In this document: piece by piece, positions 1 to 6,702 of the stretch
How the letters are laid out: the number at the start of each line of letters is the position of its first letter
Numbering within the stretch: the first letter of the stretch is position 1
Assembly (NCBI GenBank): GCA_035527515.1
Contig: DATLAJ010000124.1
Coordinates: 1 to 13,968, forward strand
DNA from: a bacterium
GTDB taxonomy: Bacteria > B130-G9
Length of the DNA stretch: 13,968 nt
Reading direction: 5' to 3'
Position numbers and translations under genes: made by a program
Notes under the pieces: model-generated
The model's database searches: none
What the model saw: the letters and a program-made list of their open reading frames with translations, nothing else
Told to the model about the DNA's origin: nothing

Positions 1-84
1 TTTCTGAGGTTGAGCTCTGAAGCTGGCTGCCAGATAGGCACGGGAGTTCATGTCGACGGCCGAGTTGCTGCTTCTTTCAGCTAA

Positions 85-241
85 CGGGTGCGAACGAGGG
101 GTGCAGGCTGTAATCCCCGACAGGGGATACCATGGGTAGCCCGTGCGTGCAACGCAACGGGGAGGTTAGAAAAGGGGATTGTGGCGTTTATTCGCACCGT
201 CAGGCTACGCCTGCGGCTACCCATGGTCTGCCCTTCGGGCA
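85..241. repeat. Palindrome-rich REP/BIME-like element
   Basis: This non-coding stretch is packed with inverted repeats. A perfect 13-nt pair, ACCATGGGTAGCC at 129-141 and its complement at 215-227, faces inward. Each copy contains GTAG and leads into its own hairpin: 140-161 (CCCGT/ACGGG plus GCG/CGC, one bulged A, 5-nt loop) and 201-213 (CAGGC-TAC-GCCTG). Two further hairpins flank them: 113-128 (ATCCCC-GACA-GGGGAT) and 229-241 (TGCCC-TTC-GGGCA). An outer arm at 85-94 pairs with 191-200 with one extra G. GTAG beside a palindrome, in two inverted copies, is the layout of bacterial REP/BIME elements mobilised by RAYT transposases (family knowledge). Assignment to that class is inference. No transposase is visible. 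Positions 1-84 show no supported feature. Confidence 0.5.
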
Positions 242-346
242 CGAGCTTCTGCCCTCCATCCGCGAGGCAGCCGCAACGTTCCCCGCTCCAATCTGATTAC
301 TGGGAAACCTGCGAATCCCGGCCAGCACCCGTATGCGATTCTTCCC

Positions 347-428
347 CTGAATGGATGCCTGCCCTGGACGTAGGTGCGGCTTGACAAGTCTGACCCGTCG
401 GACACGTCTGAATGATGCCTGGCCCTGA
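347..428. repeat. Imperfect direct repeat, period 61 nt
   Basis: Positions 347-368 and 408-428 are near-identical, reading CTGAATG(G)ATGCCTG(G)CCCTG, with two one-base indels that cancel in length. The spacer contains the 9-nt tandem array annotated separately. The second copy ends just before the stop of the pentapeptide-repeat gene at 439. A local duplication is the simplest explanation. No coding or regulatory role is evident. The rest of 242-438 shows nothing else I can support. Confidence 0.45.
383..411. repeat. 9-nt tandem repeat, three units (GACNNGTCN)
   Basis: Three consecutive 9-nt units follow the pattern GAC-NN-GTC-N: GACAAGTCT, GACCCGTCG and GACACGTCT, then GA. Every GTCNGAC junction is itself a small palindrome, so the array can pair with itself in several registers. 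It lies in the non-coding region downstream of the pentapeptide-repeat gene. With only three units this is a short satellite, not a CRISPR array. Confidence 0.5.
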
Positions 429-438
429 AAAAAGGCTC

Positions 439-1371
439 TCAGATGAAGATCACGCCATCAACTAGGTCCTTGAAGCCCGGCGGCAGACGGCTTGCAGAGT
501 TGAAGACCGCCCCCCTCCACTCGGCTTTGTGCCAACCCGACGCCTCGGCAAGATTAGCGGCCTGGAAGGTCGCACCGGCGAAGTTGCATCCGTCCAGCTG
601 GGCAAAGGCCAGCTCCGCACGTTGGAAGTTGGCGCCCGAGAAGTCCGAGTTCTTCAGGTCTGCCCCCACAAGAATCGCATTCTTGATAATTGCGTTCTCG
701 GCGCTTGTCTGCCTGAGGTCCGCCTCGTTGAGGATTATGTTCTGCATGTTGACGCCGGTTAGGTTTGCACGGCGCAGGTTGGCATAGCTCGCAGCACACT
801 GCGAGAGATTGGCGCTCTTGCAGTCGGTTGCGGTCAGGTCAGCGCCGGTGAGGTTTGATTTGGACAGGTTCGCCTCTCTTAGGAACGCGTGCGCTAGATT
901 CGAGCTTGCGAGTGAGCATCCGATGAGCTTGGCCCGGCCAAGCATCGCGGCGCCTAACATCGCCTTAGATAGGTCCGCCTCTGACAGGTCTGCCCGTTCG
1001 AGCTCCGCCCGCCTAAGGTCAGCCTGAACGAATTTCGCCATCCTGAAAACGCCGCGCCCCATCCTTGCGCCGCTAAGCATCGCCTGGCTGAAATCCGTCT
1101 CGGAAGCGTTGGCCGCAAACAAGTTCACGCGCTCCAGGTTCGCCCTGTGGAAACTGGCCCGAGATATGTTGGCCCGGGAGAGATTGGCATCCATGAAGTC
1201 CGAGCCGGACGCATCAACGCCCTGCATGTTGACGCGAAACAGGTTTGTGCCTCTGAACTCCAGTCCAGAAAGCTGGAGGTCCGACAGGTTTATGCCATAT
1301 AAGCTCATCCCCGAAAGCTGTGCTCCTCCGGCGACGCGCTCGACGACTTGTAGTCTCGATATCCTGCCCAC
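439..1371 (-). CDS. Pentapeptide-repeat protein
   Basis: This 310-residue protein is built almost wholly of pentapeptide repeats (pattern A-(D/N)-L-X-X), from about residue 20 to 285. Clear runs include NLSRANISRASF, ADLSEADLSKAML and ANLRRANLTG. Such repeats fold into a right-handed quadrilateral beta-helix. Some family members bind DNA gyrase as DNA mimics, but most have unknown roles and nothing here favours gyrase. There is no signal peptide or membrane segment, so a cytoplasmic location is likely. The C-terminus (LPPGFKDLVDG) is a non-repeat cap of a kind often seen in the family. The start chosen is GTG at 1369-1371, preceded by GGGGA on the minus strand (about 1376-1380); the first in-frame ATG is at residue 22. 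The gene diverges from the HAD gene and is not in an obvious operon. Confidence 0.85.
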   Translation of the reverse strand: MGRISRLQVVERVAGGAQLSGMSLYGINLSDLQLSGLEFRGTNLFRVNMQGVDASGSDFMDANLSRANISRASFHRANLERVNLFAANASETDFSQAMLSGARMGRGVFRMAKFVQADLRRAELERADLSEADLSKAMLGAAMLGRAKLIGCSLASSNLAHAFLREANLSKSNLTGADLTATDCKSANLSQCAASYANLRRANLTGVNMQNIILNEADLRQTSAENAIIKNAILVGADLKNSDFSGANFQRAELAFAQLDGCNFAGATFQAANLAEASGWHKAEWRGAVFNSASRLPPGFKDLVDGVIFI

Positions 1372-1678
1372 GGTTTCCCCGTTTCAAGCGAACAATAAAG
1401 CATTGGTCGAGCGGTTTATGCTCGAGCCAAGATGGCCACCCATTCATTCAAGATTTCGTCAATTTCGGGAGCAAACTTTAGCGGCTGCAAAGATTCGCTC
1501 CCGGGGCCGGTCGCATAGGGCTGACTATGTTCTCATCGAGTCTGCGAGGACAATCCTGACCGATGAGTGCATCGTGCCCCGGAGCAAGAGCTCCTTGTCT
1601 CAAAACGCATCTGTGGTAAAACCTAAAGACATTGCGGCGTTCCACTGCTCATAAAGCGCGAACCAAAAAGTGAGAGAG
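1372..1678. other. Divergent intergenic region
   Basis: This 307-nt gap lies between the pentapeptide gene (minus) and the HAD gene (plus), so it should hold both promoters. I could not pick a convincing -35/-10 pair on either strand. It contains a strong bulged hairpin (1403-1430, listed separately) and a smaller one at 1581-1594 (GGAGC-AAGA-GCTCC). Open frames entering it from the antisense side of the pentapeptide gene show no family resemblance. Confidence 0.5.
1403..1430. promoter_or_regulatory. Bulged hairpin upstream of the pentapeptide gene
   Basis: TTGGTCGAGC (1403-1412) pairs with GCTCGA-G-CCAA (1420-1430), giving ten base pairs with one bulged G and the 7-nt loop GGTTTAT. It ends 32 nt from the pentapeptide start and would lie in or near its 5' leader. 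It could be an operator or a leader RNA structure. There is no proper U-tract on either side, so an intrinsic terminator is unlikely. Function is inference. Confidence 0.35.
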
Positions 1679-2512
1679 ATGAAGTTCAAGCTACTTGCGC
1701 TCGACCTCGACGGCACGCTTCTGACGGACGACAAGAAGATCAGCTCGAGGGCCATTTCGGCCCTACGCACCGCCGTTGACGCCGGCGCAATAGTCGTATT
1801 CTGCACGGGGAGGCGCTACCGCACGGTGATTTCCATGGTAGAGCAGATAGGCCGCTCCATTCCGGTCGCCTACAACAACGGCGCTGCCGTCAGGAACTGC
1901 CCGCAGCACAACATTGTGCTCAAGAATCTCTTCCCAACGCAGCATTTCGTGCCCGTCGTCGAGTTGTTATCGCGTTTTGGCCTCGACCCGGTCCTCCACG
2001 TGGACTGCTTCGAGGACGGGATCGACCTTTACTGCGCAAGACGCGACACAAACCGCTTCCACCGGGCTTATGTCTCTCGCAACGCGGCCTTCCTTCTCGA
2101 GCTTGATGATCTGCGAGAGGCGCCCGCCGACAAGATCATCCAATTTATCGTCATGGAGTCGCTTGAGAGGCTTACCCCAGCCTACGAGGCGCTGCGCAAG
2201 CTCGCTGCAAGTGGTGAGCTGAACGTCCACGTTGTGAGGAACTTGACGATCGGAGCAAGCGCGCTTGAGGTCCTCAATCCGCTTGGTGAGAAGTGGCAGG
2301 CGGTCTGGCACATCGCAAAGAGTCGAGGCATCGCCAGGGGCGAGATAGTTGCGATAGGAGACGACATCTCCGACTGCGGCTTGCTGCGGAACGCAGGATT
2401 GGGGATAGCCGTTGAGAACGCTCTGCAAGAGGTGAAGGATTCTGCTGACCTGCTCGTGCCCCGGAACAACGACGACGGAGCAGCGATAGCTATCGAGCGT
2501 TTTTTTCTCTGA
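1679..2512 (+). CDS. Cof-type HAD-superfamily hydrolase (predicted phosphatase)
   Basis: This 277-residue cytoplasmic protein belongs to the HAD superfamily, subfamily IIB (Cof/YidA-like sugar-phosphate or nucleotide phosphatases). Motif I is DLDGTLL with nucleophile D9 and acid/base D11. Motif II is the Thr of FCTGR. Motif III is probably the Lys of GEKWQAV. Motif IV is GDDISD at about 227-232, where Asp-Ile-Ser replaces the more common N-x-N. The cap sits between motifs II and III. Length is normal for the family. ATG at 1679 was chosen because it places DLDGT at the usual distance from the N-terminus; a GTG at 1670 adds three residues, and a GA-rich stretch adjoins both. Substrate cannot be read from sequence. 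The last 331 nt are overlapped antisense by the reading frame of the neighbouring membrane protein. Confidence 0.9.
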   Translation: MKFKLLALDLDGTLLTDDKKISSRAISALRTAVDAGAIVVFCTGRRYRTVISMVEQIGRSIPVAYNNGAAVRNCPQHNIVLKNLFPTQHFVPVVELLSRFGLDPVLHVDCFEDGIDLYCARRDTNRFHRAYVSRNAAFLLELDDLREAPADKIIQFIVMESLERLTPAYEALRKLAASGELNVHVVRNLTIGASALEVLNPLGEKWQAVWHIAKSRGIARGEIVAIGDDISDCGLLRNAGLGIAVENALQEVKDSADLLVPRNNDDGAAIAIERFFL

Positions 2513-4527
2513 CAACGGAACATTCGGAACGCGACAGCCAGATTGCGTCTATCGTTTCCCCCGCCGTTGAAGTCTGTGGCAGGACAGAGCGTATATCCGT
2601 AGCGGAACGTGAGCGTGTTTGGGCCGGGCACGAGCTTGCCGGCGGGGAGGCCCAGGACGTATCTGTGCCAACCTGACGCCATCTTGACGCTCCCCAAGGC
2701 GGCGCCGTTCAATTCCACCGTAACGCTCTGGCCACAATGCCCGGCGACCTCGAGCGGATAGGCGAGCACGACAAGCTCAAGGTCAGCGTCCGTTGTTGCG
2801 GGCAGGATGGAGAGCCTCGAAGAATCTCCTTCAGACCATCGAAACTCAAAATCGCCGTCCACCCATTGCTCCGGCGGGTAAAAGCCGGAGACCGGCCGAA
2901 CGATCGATGACTCCACGAACCCTCCTCGCCTCCTCCTGCAAGCCCAGATGTTGGTTCCGTTCCACGTGCCAGGCAGTTCTGCTACGAGATCGAAGCCCGG
3001 ATAGCCCGCCCGCGTTGTCGCCCCAGCAAAGCTGTAGAAGCTGTATTGATAGTCTAAAATTCCCTCTATCCGGGCCTTCGCCAAGTACTGGTCGAGATTC
3101 CGGCTTGCCAGAAACGGGAGCACACGATTGTTGACAACGCCATCGAGGTTGATCACCGTTGTGTCGAGGAACATGCCAAGCATACCCGCGTTGAAGGCAG
3201 CCAGCCTGGCTCCCGTCGGAATGTGCTCCTGCACGGCTCTGGCCGCCCGTAACATCTCCGGCTGCCAGGGATAAAGGCCCGTTGAAAGAAGCGCAGGCGC
3301 CTCGACCAGCCCCGCCACGATTATCGCGACGGCAATAGCTGCTTTCAGGACCGTTCCCACTTGCCCCGCGTGCCGTGGCCAAATCTCGCTCACGCTCTCA
3401 GCGAGGCCGACTAACAACAGCGAGCAGACGGCAATTGCGGCCATCGATGCGGGCACGAGATACCACAGCTGACAGCGGCGGAGCCAGACAGCGTAAAACG
3501 CCACCAAAAGGAACGAATGGACCAGAAGTGGCAGTAAGAGGCGAGCCCGCCTCAGCAGGTTGCCGACATGGATGAGCTCCGAGAACATTGAGGCGAAGAT
3601 CAGCGCTACGAACGCTAGCACGGCGATGAAGACCGGCAGGCCCGCGGTCTGAAACGCCATGACCACAAAACTGCCTGCGATGTCGGCGGATGACTGGGCC
3701 AGCTCAGAAATACCGCTGTGAGTTGAATTGACGCCGAGTTGAGATGTGATGCTAAGCGCCGCAGCGCTTGACTGGTATGGCGTTCCCGTGCTCAAGTAGC
3801 ACCAAGTCATAACTCCGAGCGTCGCCATAATTGGAGGCAAGACAAAAAGCGAGAGATTCCGCCAGTGCAGCAAACGCCTGGACCGAGGCCCTGTGGCTAG
3901 GAAACCGACGATGAAGGCCGGAATCAGAAAGACGTTGTCTGTTCGGGCGAGGACCGCAAACCCCACTATTGACCCCAGCAGGAGAGATTTGTTTTCGCGC
4001 ACGGCCTCGGCCGTCGCCATTTTGACGAAGAGAGACAAAGCGATCAGTGTCAATAGGAGCGCAAGCGCCGTCTCGAGCCCGCCGATGCTCACAAACACGA
4101 GTGAAGGTGCCGTGACGGCGGCCGCGAAAGCGATAGCTTGCGCCCCGCGGCCCGCAAGCGAATTGATGATGCGCCATAAGACCACCGCGCAGAGCAGAAA
4201 CAAGGTCGCGCAGAGCAGAACTATCACGCGGATAGCCATCTCAGGCGAACTCCCAAAGATGGCAGCGATGGGCAAGATTAGCAGCATGAAGAGAGGGTGG
4301 AAGCCGGTGGTAGGGCTGAGGCCATCGAACGTTGGCCCGCGACCTGCAACAGTATTCTGGGCGATCTTCAGATAGTAGAAAGCGTCATCAGGGACGAATC
4401 TGACGAGACCCCCAAGCGGTAGAGACGCAACGCTGGCTACATAGAACGCAAAGACAGTCGCCGCCAAACAGACGACCACGGTAAACAGCGTCCCGGGTCG
4501 ATGTCCAAACTTGCCGAGGCGCAACAC
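2182..4527 (-). CDS. GT-C-like membrane glycosyltransferase with C-terminal beta-sandwich
   Basis: This 781-residue frame encodes a polytopic membrane protein. A first hydrophobic segment (about 15-38) is followed by VRFVPDDAFYYLKIAQN. The Asp pair D47-D48 in the first external loop is the hallmark position of GT-C enzymes that use polyprenyl-linked sugars. Next comes SPTTGFHPLF, common in GT39-like families, then roughly ten more membrane segments to about residue 430. A soluble part follows, with a beta-sandwich-like region (about 545-665, WHRYVLGLPAG, NTLTFRYGY). From about residue 672 the frame crosses the HAD stop and runs 110 residues antisense to that gene; this Ser/Ala/Pro-rich tail looks like shadow translation, so the natural end may be near 2513. 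The start is GTG (4525-4527), with GAGGG upstream at about 4535-4539. It lies 68 nt after the barrel gene on the same strand, probably co-transcribed. Confidence 0.75.
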   Translation of the reverse strand: MLRLGKFGHRPGTLFTVVVCLAATVFAFYVASVASLPLGGLVRFVPDDAFYYLKIAQNTVAGRGPTFDGLSPTTGFHPLFMLLILPIAAIFGSSPEMAIRVIVLLCATLFLLCAVVLWRIINSLAGRGAQAIAFAAAVTAPSLVFVSIGGLETALALLLTLIALSLFVKMATAEAVRENKSLLLGSIVGFAVLARTDNVFLIPAFIVGFLATGPRSRRLLHWRNLSLFVLPPIMATLGVMTWCYLSTGTPYQSSAAALSITSQLGVNSTHSGISELAQSSADIAGSFVVMAFQTAGLPVFIAVLAFVALIFASMFSELIHVGNLLRRARLLLPLLVHSFLLVAFYAVWLRRCQLWYLVPASMAAIAVCSLLLVGLAESVSEIWPRHAGQVGTVLKAAIAVAIIVAGLVEAPALLSTGLYPWQPEMLRAARAVQEHIPTGARLAAFNAGMLGMFLDTTVINLDGVVNNRVLPFLASRNLDQYLAKARIEGILDYQYSFYSFAGATTRAGYPGFDLVAELPGTWNGTNIWACRRRRGGFVESSIVRPVSGFYPPEQWVDGDFEFRWSEGDSSRLSILPATTDADLELVVLAYPLEVAGHCGQSVTVELNGAALGSVKMASGWHRYVLGLPAGKLVPGPNTLTFRYGYTLCPATDFNGGGNDRRNLAVAFRMFRCQRKKRSIAIAAPSSLFRGTSRSAESFTSCRAFSTAIPNPAFRSKPQSEMSSPIATISPLAMPRLFAMCQTACHFSPSGLRTSSALAPIVKFLTTWTFSSPLAASLRSAS

Positions 4528-4595
4528 CGGTCCAGCCCTCGTTCGTCCACTAGTCGAGCATAGCCCAAGCTACGGGCGCGCCAGGGGCTTCTTCT

Positions 4596-5537
4596 CTACC
4601 AGGTGTGTTTCATCCCATAGCTTACGGTGAACAGCCCGCCGTAAGAGGTTATTCTGTTGAAGCCGTGTCCGCTCAGGAGTCGCATGTTGCCGCCAAGCCC
4701 CGCCGTAAGGCTCTGACCGCCCTTCAGGTCAAGGAGCTTCGCGAAATCGTAGGTTACGCCGGCCTCGCAATCTGCTCCGGATATGCTCTCCAGGCTGTTC
4801 TGCCATTTGACCCCGTAGAAATGGGCTCTAAGGATGCCCGGCGAGAACCTGCTCAAGAAGTGCATACCAATCTGCTTGAGCGCATCTGTCTTCGATTCCT
4901 CAAAGGGGGACCAGTCGAGAGAGAAGCCGAGCTCGGGGCCACTGGCAACTATCTTGTAGGCGCCGCCGTGGTCCACCGCGTAGCCAGTTGCCTCGTTCCA
5001 GGGCAGGAGGCTCTTATCTGCTTCCTCGTTTGGATGACCTACTACGTTGATGTCCACTACGTTCCGGTCAAACTTGTAGTGCTGCCAGTTCCAGCCAAGG
5101 ACGACAGCGAGATTCATATCTCGCAGCACTTTGAGCTCGGCCTCCGACCAACGTCGGAAGAAGTTGCCCAAATAGATACGCATGTCGCAGTTGAAAACGC
5201 CCTTCACGACATCTGTATAAGAGTCGTAGTCATAAACACGCTGGGCCGCTGTCCCAGGAGAGACAATATGGGTGCCAGATATCCCATGAAACTCGAACTC
5301 GCCCATTTCAAACGAAGTCAACAGGCCGAGCCGGTCCTGCCATACGTTGATGCTTGCCTCGAATGCACCTACGCCACCCTCGGGCTCCATCGCGGATGCC
5401 GGCATCCTCTCGACATCAAGCCTCGGCCAGGAATACTTGAGCGTAAACTGCGTTTGGTCGGCCAGACCAAGATTAGTCCATGCACCAAAAAACAACGCCA
5501 ACATGAAGACCACAGCCAAAAACCGCGACACTCTCAT
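4596..5537 (-). CDS. Putative outer-membrane beta-barrel protein
   Basis: This 313-residue protein starts with a clear Sec signal peptide: MRVSR, a hydrophobic core to about residue 18, and a likely cleavage after GLA at 26. The mature chain (about 287 residues) shows alternating polar/hydrophobic stretches rich in Gly, Tyr, Trp and Phe (FTLKYSW, HFYGVKWQNS, GLFTVSYGMKHTW). It ends in Trp, the terminal aromatic residue recognised by the BAM machinery in barrel proteins. I do not recognise a specific family. The ATG is at 5535-5537, with AGGAG on the minus strand at 5546-5550. The antisense strand is open for 338 codons, but only this frame has a signal peptide, ribosome site and coherent composition. 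A role in the envelope with the downstream glycosyltransferase-like gene is possible but not shown. Confidence 0.7.
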   Translation of the reverse strand: MRVSRFLAVVFMLALFFGAWTNLGLADQTQFTLKYSWPRLDVERMPASAMEPEGGVGAFEASINVWQDRLGLLTSFEMGEFEFHGISGTHIVSPGTAAQRVYDYDSYTDVVKGVFNCDMRIYLGNFFRRWSEAELKVLRDMNLAVVLGWNWQHYKFDRNVVDINVVGHPNEEADKSLLPWNEATGYAVDHGGAYKIVASGPELGFSLDWSPFEESKTDALKQIGMHFLSRFSPGILRAHFYGVKWQNSLESISGADCEAGVTYDFAKLLDLKGGQSLTAGLGGNMRLLSGHGFNRITSYGGLFTVSYGMKHTW

Positions 5538-5545
5538 ACTACTCT

Positions 5546-5550
5546 CTCCT
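5546..5550 (-). promoter_or_regulatory. Ribosome binding site of the barrel gene
   Basis: AGGAG on the minus strand lies eight bases upstream of the ATG at 5535-5537. It fixes that start and argues that the barrel frame, not the long open frame on the opposite strand, is the gene. Confidence 0.6.
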
Positions 5551-5561
5551 GTCTATCCCAA

Positions 5562-5590
5562 AAATATCTGATATGGGTATCCAAAATCAA
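5562..5590 (-). promoter_or_regulatory. Weak sigma70-like promoter candidate
   Basis: On the minus strand, TTGATT (5585-5590) lies 17 nt from ATATTT (5562-5567), just upstream of the barrel gene's ribosome site. Both hexamers are imperfect. The spacing and AT-rich setting are the only support, and there is no information on the organism's sigma factors. Confidence 0.2.
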
Positions 5591-5737
5591 CCTTGCCAGA
5601 ATAATCGAACGACAAGCCTAACAACGCTACCGATCTGAGTCAACTCTTTTGCGGGCGACGCAGCAGTTTTGCAGGAATGGGTCGTTACGTGGTGGTGAGA
5701 TGCAACCAGTGGTGGTTTTTGTTGGGTGAATGGCTGG

Positions 5738-5836
5738 ATGTTGGGGATAGCAGAGTCGCGATGGGCGTTTTACGGTGGGTTGGGCGCGATCTTCGTAGTC
5801 TTCGCTTGGCGGAAGCTGGTAGCCAAGGCGGGGTAG
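5738..5836 (+). CDS. Possible small single-span membrane peptide or gene remnant
   Basis: This frame would encode a 32-residue peptide with a hydrophobic stretch of about 15 residues (AFYGGLGAIFVVFAW), preceded by Arg and followed by RKLVAKAG and a stop. That looks like one membrane helix with a basic cytoplasmic end. GGGTGA (5724-5729) stands eight bases before the ATG; a GTG at 5726 is an alternative. The peptide resembles the end of a membrane protein, so a decayed gene is as likely as a real small protein. I recognise no family. It lies about 70 nt upstream of the methyltransferase gene. A chance open frame is quite possible at this size. Confidence 0.2.
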   Translation: MLGIAESRWAFYGGLGAIFVVFAWRKLVAKAG

Positions 5837-5849
5837 CTCATGGCAGAAT

Positions 5850-5877
5850 GCTGCGGATTAGAGAATGTAACCGCAGC
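5850..5877 (+). promoter_or_regulatory. 7-bp perfect inverted repeat before the operon
   Basis: GCTGCGG (5850-5856) and CCGCAGC (5871-5877) form a perfect stem around a 14-nt AT-rich loop, ending 27 nt before the methyltransferase ATG. It could be an operator for a dimeric repressor or a leader hairpin. There is no T-tract after it, so it is not a normal terminator. Confidence 0.35.
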
Positions 5878-5904
5878 CCAATCACGGAAAGGCGACAGTG
5901 AGCA

Positions 5905-6702
5905 ATGAAAAGATCCAATGTCTATGAATACGAGTCCTTCCTCTCGGAATACTACGATCTAGTTCCGGGTTATGCCAAGAGAGCGGACAGGAATTTCTAT
6001 GTCGATGCAGCGCGCTTAGCGAGCGGCAAGACGCTGGAACTAGGCTGCGGAACGGGCAGGATACTGATCCCGACTGCACAGGCGGGATGCGAGATCGTCG
6101 GGCTGGATATCTCTGAGAGTATGCTCGCAACATGCCGGAAAAATCTGCTGGAGCAACCCGATGACGTGCAAAAGCGCGTAACAACCGTGCAGAGAGACAT
6201 GACCAACTTCGATCTGAAGGAGAGATTCTCGCTCATAACCGCGCCCTTCCGATCTTTTTCACATCTGATACCCGTCAAAGAGCAGCTCTTTTGCCTTGAC
6301 TGCGTTCGCAGGCATCTCCTGCCGGGCGGCCGGTTTAGCTTAGAGCTCTTCCAGACCCATCCCCAACGCATCAATAACCCGAAATACCTGAATGAGGTTG
6401 AGGACACGCCCGAATTCGAGCTTCCGGACGGTAGGAAGCTCAGGCGCACAAACCGCGTCGTCGCATTCCACCGGCCGGAACAATACAACGACGTGGAGAT
6501 AATCTTCTACGTAACCCACCCTGACGGCAGAACCGAGCGCCTCGTGCAGGCTTTTCGCTTCCGCTACTTCTTCCGCTACGAGGTGGAACATCTCCTCGCC
6601 CGTTGCGGCTTTGAGATCGTTGACCTCTTCGGCAACTTCGACAGGTCGCCCCTGACCGACGATTCCCCCGAGATGATCTTTGTCGCTCAGGCGTGTGTGT
6701 GA
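5905..6702 (+). CDS. Class I SAM-dependent methyltransferase
   Basis: This 265-residue cytoplasmic protein has the Rossmann methyltransferase fold. Motif I is LELGCGTGR (about 44-52), the SAM-binding loop. The acidic residue ending strand beta-2 is D68 in VGLDIS. RDMTNFD (about 98-103) matches the motif contacting adenine, and HLLPGGRFSLELF (about 137-149) is the strand/turn after motif III. The C-terminal half has beta-rich segments (EIIFYVTHPDG, FRFRYFFRYEVEHLL) that may shape the acceptor site. Substrate cannot be read off. ATG at 5905 follows GGAAAGG at about 5886-5892. The gene's TGA overlaps the radical SAM start as GTGA, so the two are probably translationally coupled. It is the first gene of the central operon. 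Confidence 0.88.
   Translation: MKRSNVYEYESFLSEYYDLVPGYAKRADRNFYVDAARLASGKTLELGCGTGRILIPTAQAGCEIVGLDISESMLATCRKNLLEQPDDVQKRVTTVQRDMTNFDLKERFSLITAPFRSFSHLIPVKEQLFCLDCVRRHLLPGGRFSLELFQTHPQRINNPKYLNEVEDTPEFELPDGRKLRRTNRVVAFHRPEQYNDVEIIFYVTHPDGRTERLVQAFRFRYFFRYEVEHLLARCGFEIVDLFGNFDRSPLTDDSPEMIFVAQACV

Larger units (their letters stand above)
5538..5904. other. Divergent intergenic region
   Basis: This 367-nt gap separates the barrel gene (minus) from the methyltransferase operon (plus). The left third is AT-rich and should hold the barrel promoter. The middle (about 5677-5830) is G/T-rich on the plus strand and contains a possible short membrane-peptide frame. TTTTGCRGG occurs twice, at 5647-5655 and 5667-5675. 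A perfect 7-bp inverted repeat lies just before the methyltransferase gene. Some of this may be the remnant of a degraded gene. Confidence 0.4.

Noticed and set aside
1-51. Minus-strand ATG at 49-51 opening a 17-codon frame to the window edge
   Set aside because: No Shine-Dalgarno, no recognisable protein, and the frame is also open upstream through the palindrome-rich element; too short to support a gene.
88-384. 98-codon plus-strand open frame
   Set aside because: It runs through the inverted-repeat cluster and satellite; composition follows the repeats, not a protein family.
383-411. CRISPR-like repeats
   Set aside because: Units of 9 nt in direct tandem with no spacers, and no cas genes in the window.
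428-433. T6 tract (minus strand) right after the pentapeptide stop as an intrinsic terminator
   Set aside because: No GC-rich stem precedes the T-run.
1109-1654. 181-codon plus-strand frame
   Set aside because: Mostly antisense to the pentapeptide repeats; its 5-residue periodicity is the mirror of that gene.
1967-2515. 182-codon minus-strand frame antisense to the HAD gene
   Set aside because: Shadow of conserved HAD codons, with no family features. It is, however, the frame reached if the A7 run gained a base.
4605-5621. 338-codon plus-strand frame antisense to the barrel gene
   Set aside because: No ribosome site or recognisable domain; the minus-strand gene has a signal peptide, ribosome site and C-terminal Trp.
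5677-5901. 74-codon plus-strand frame in the divergent gap
   Set aside because: G/T-rich, no family resemblance, and it crosses the inverted repeat at 5850-5877.
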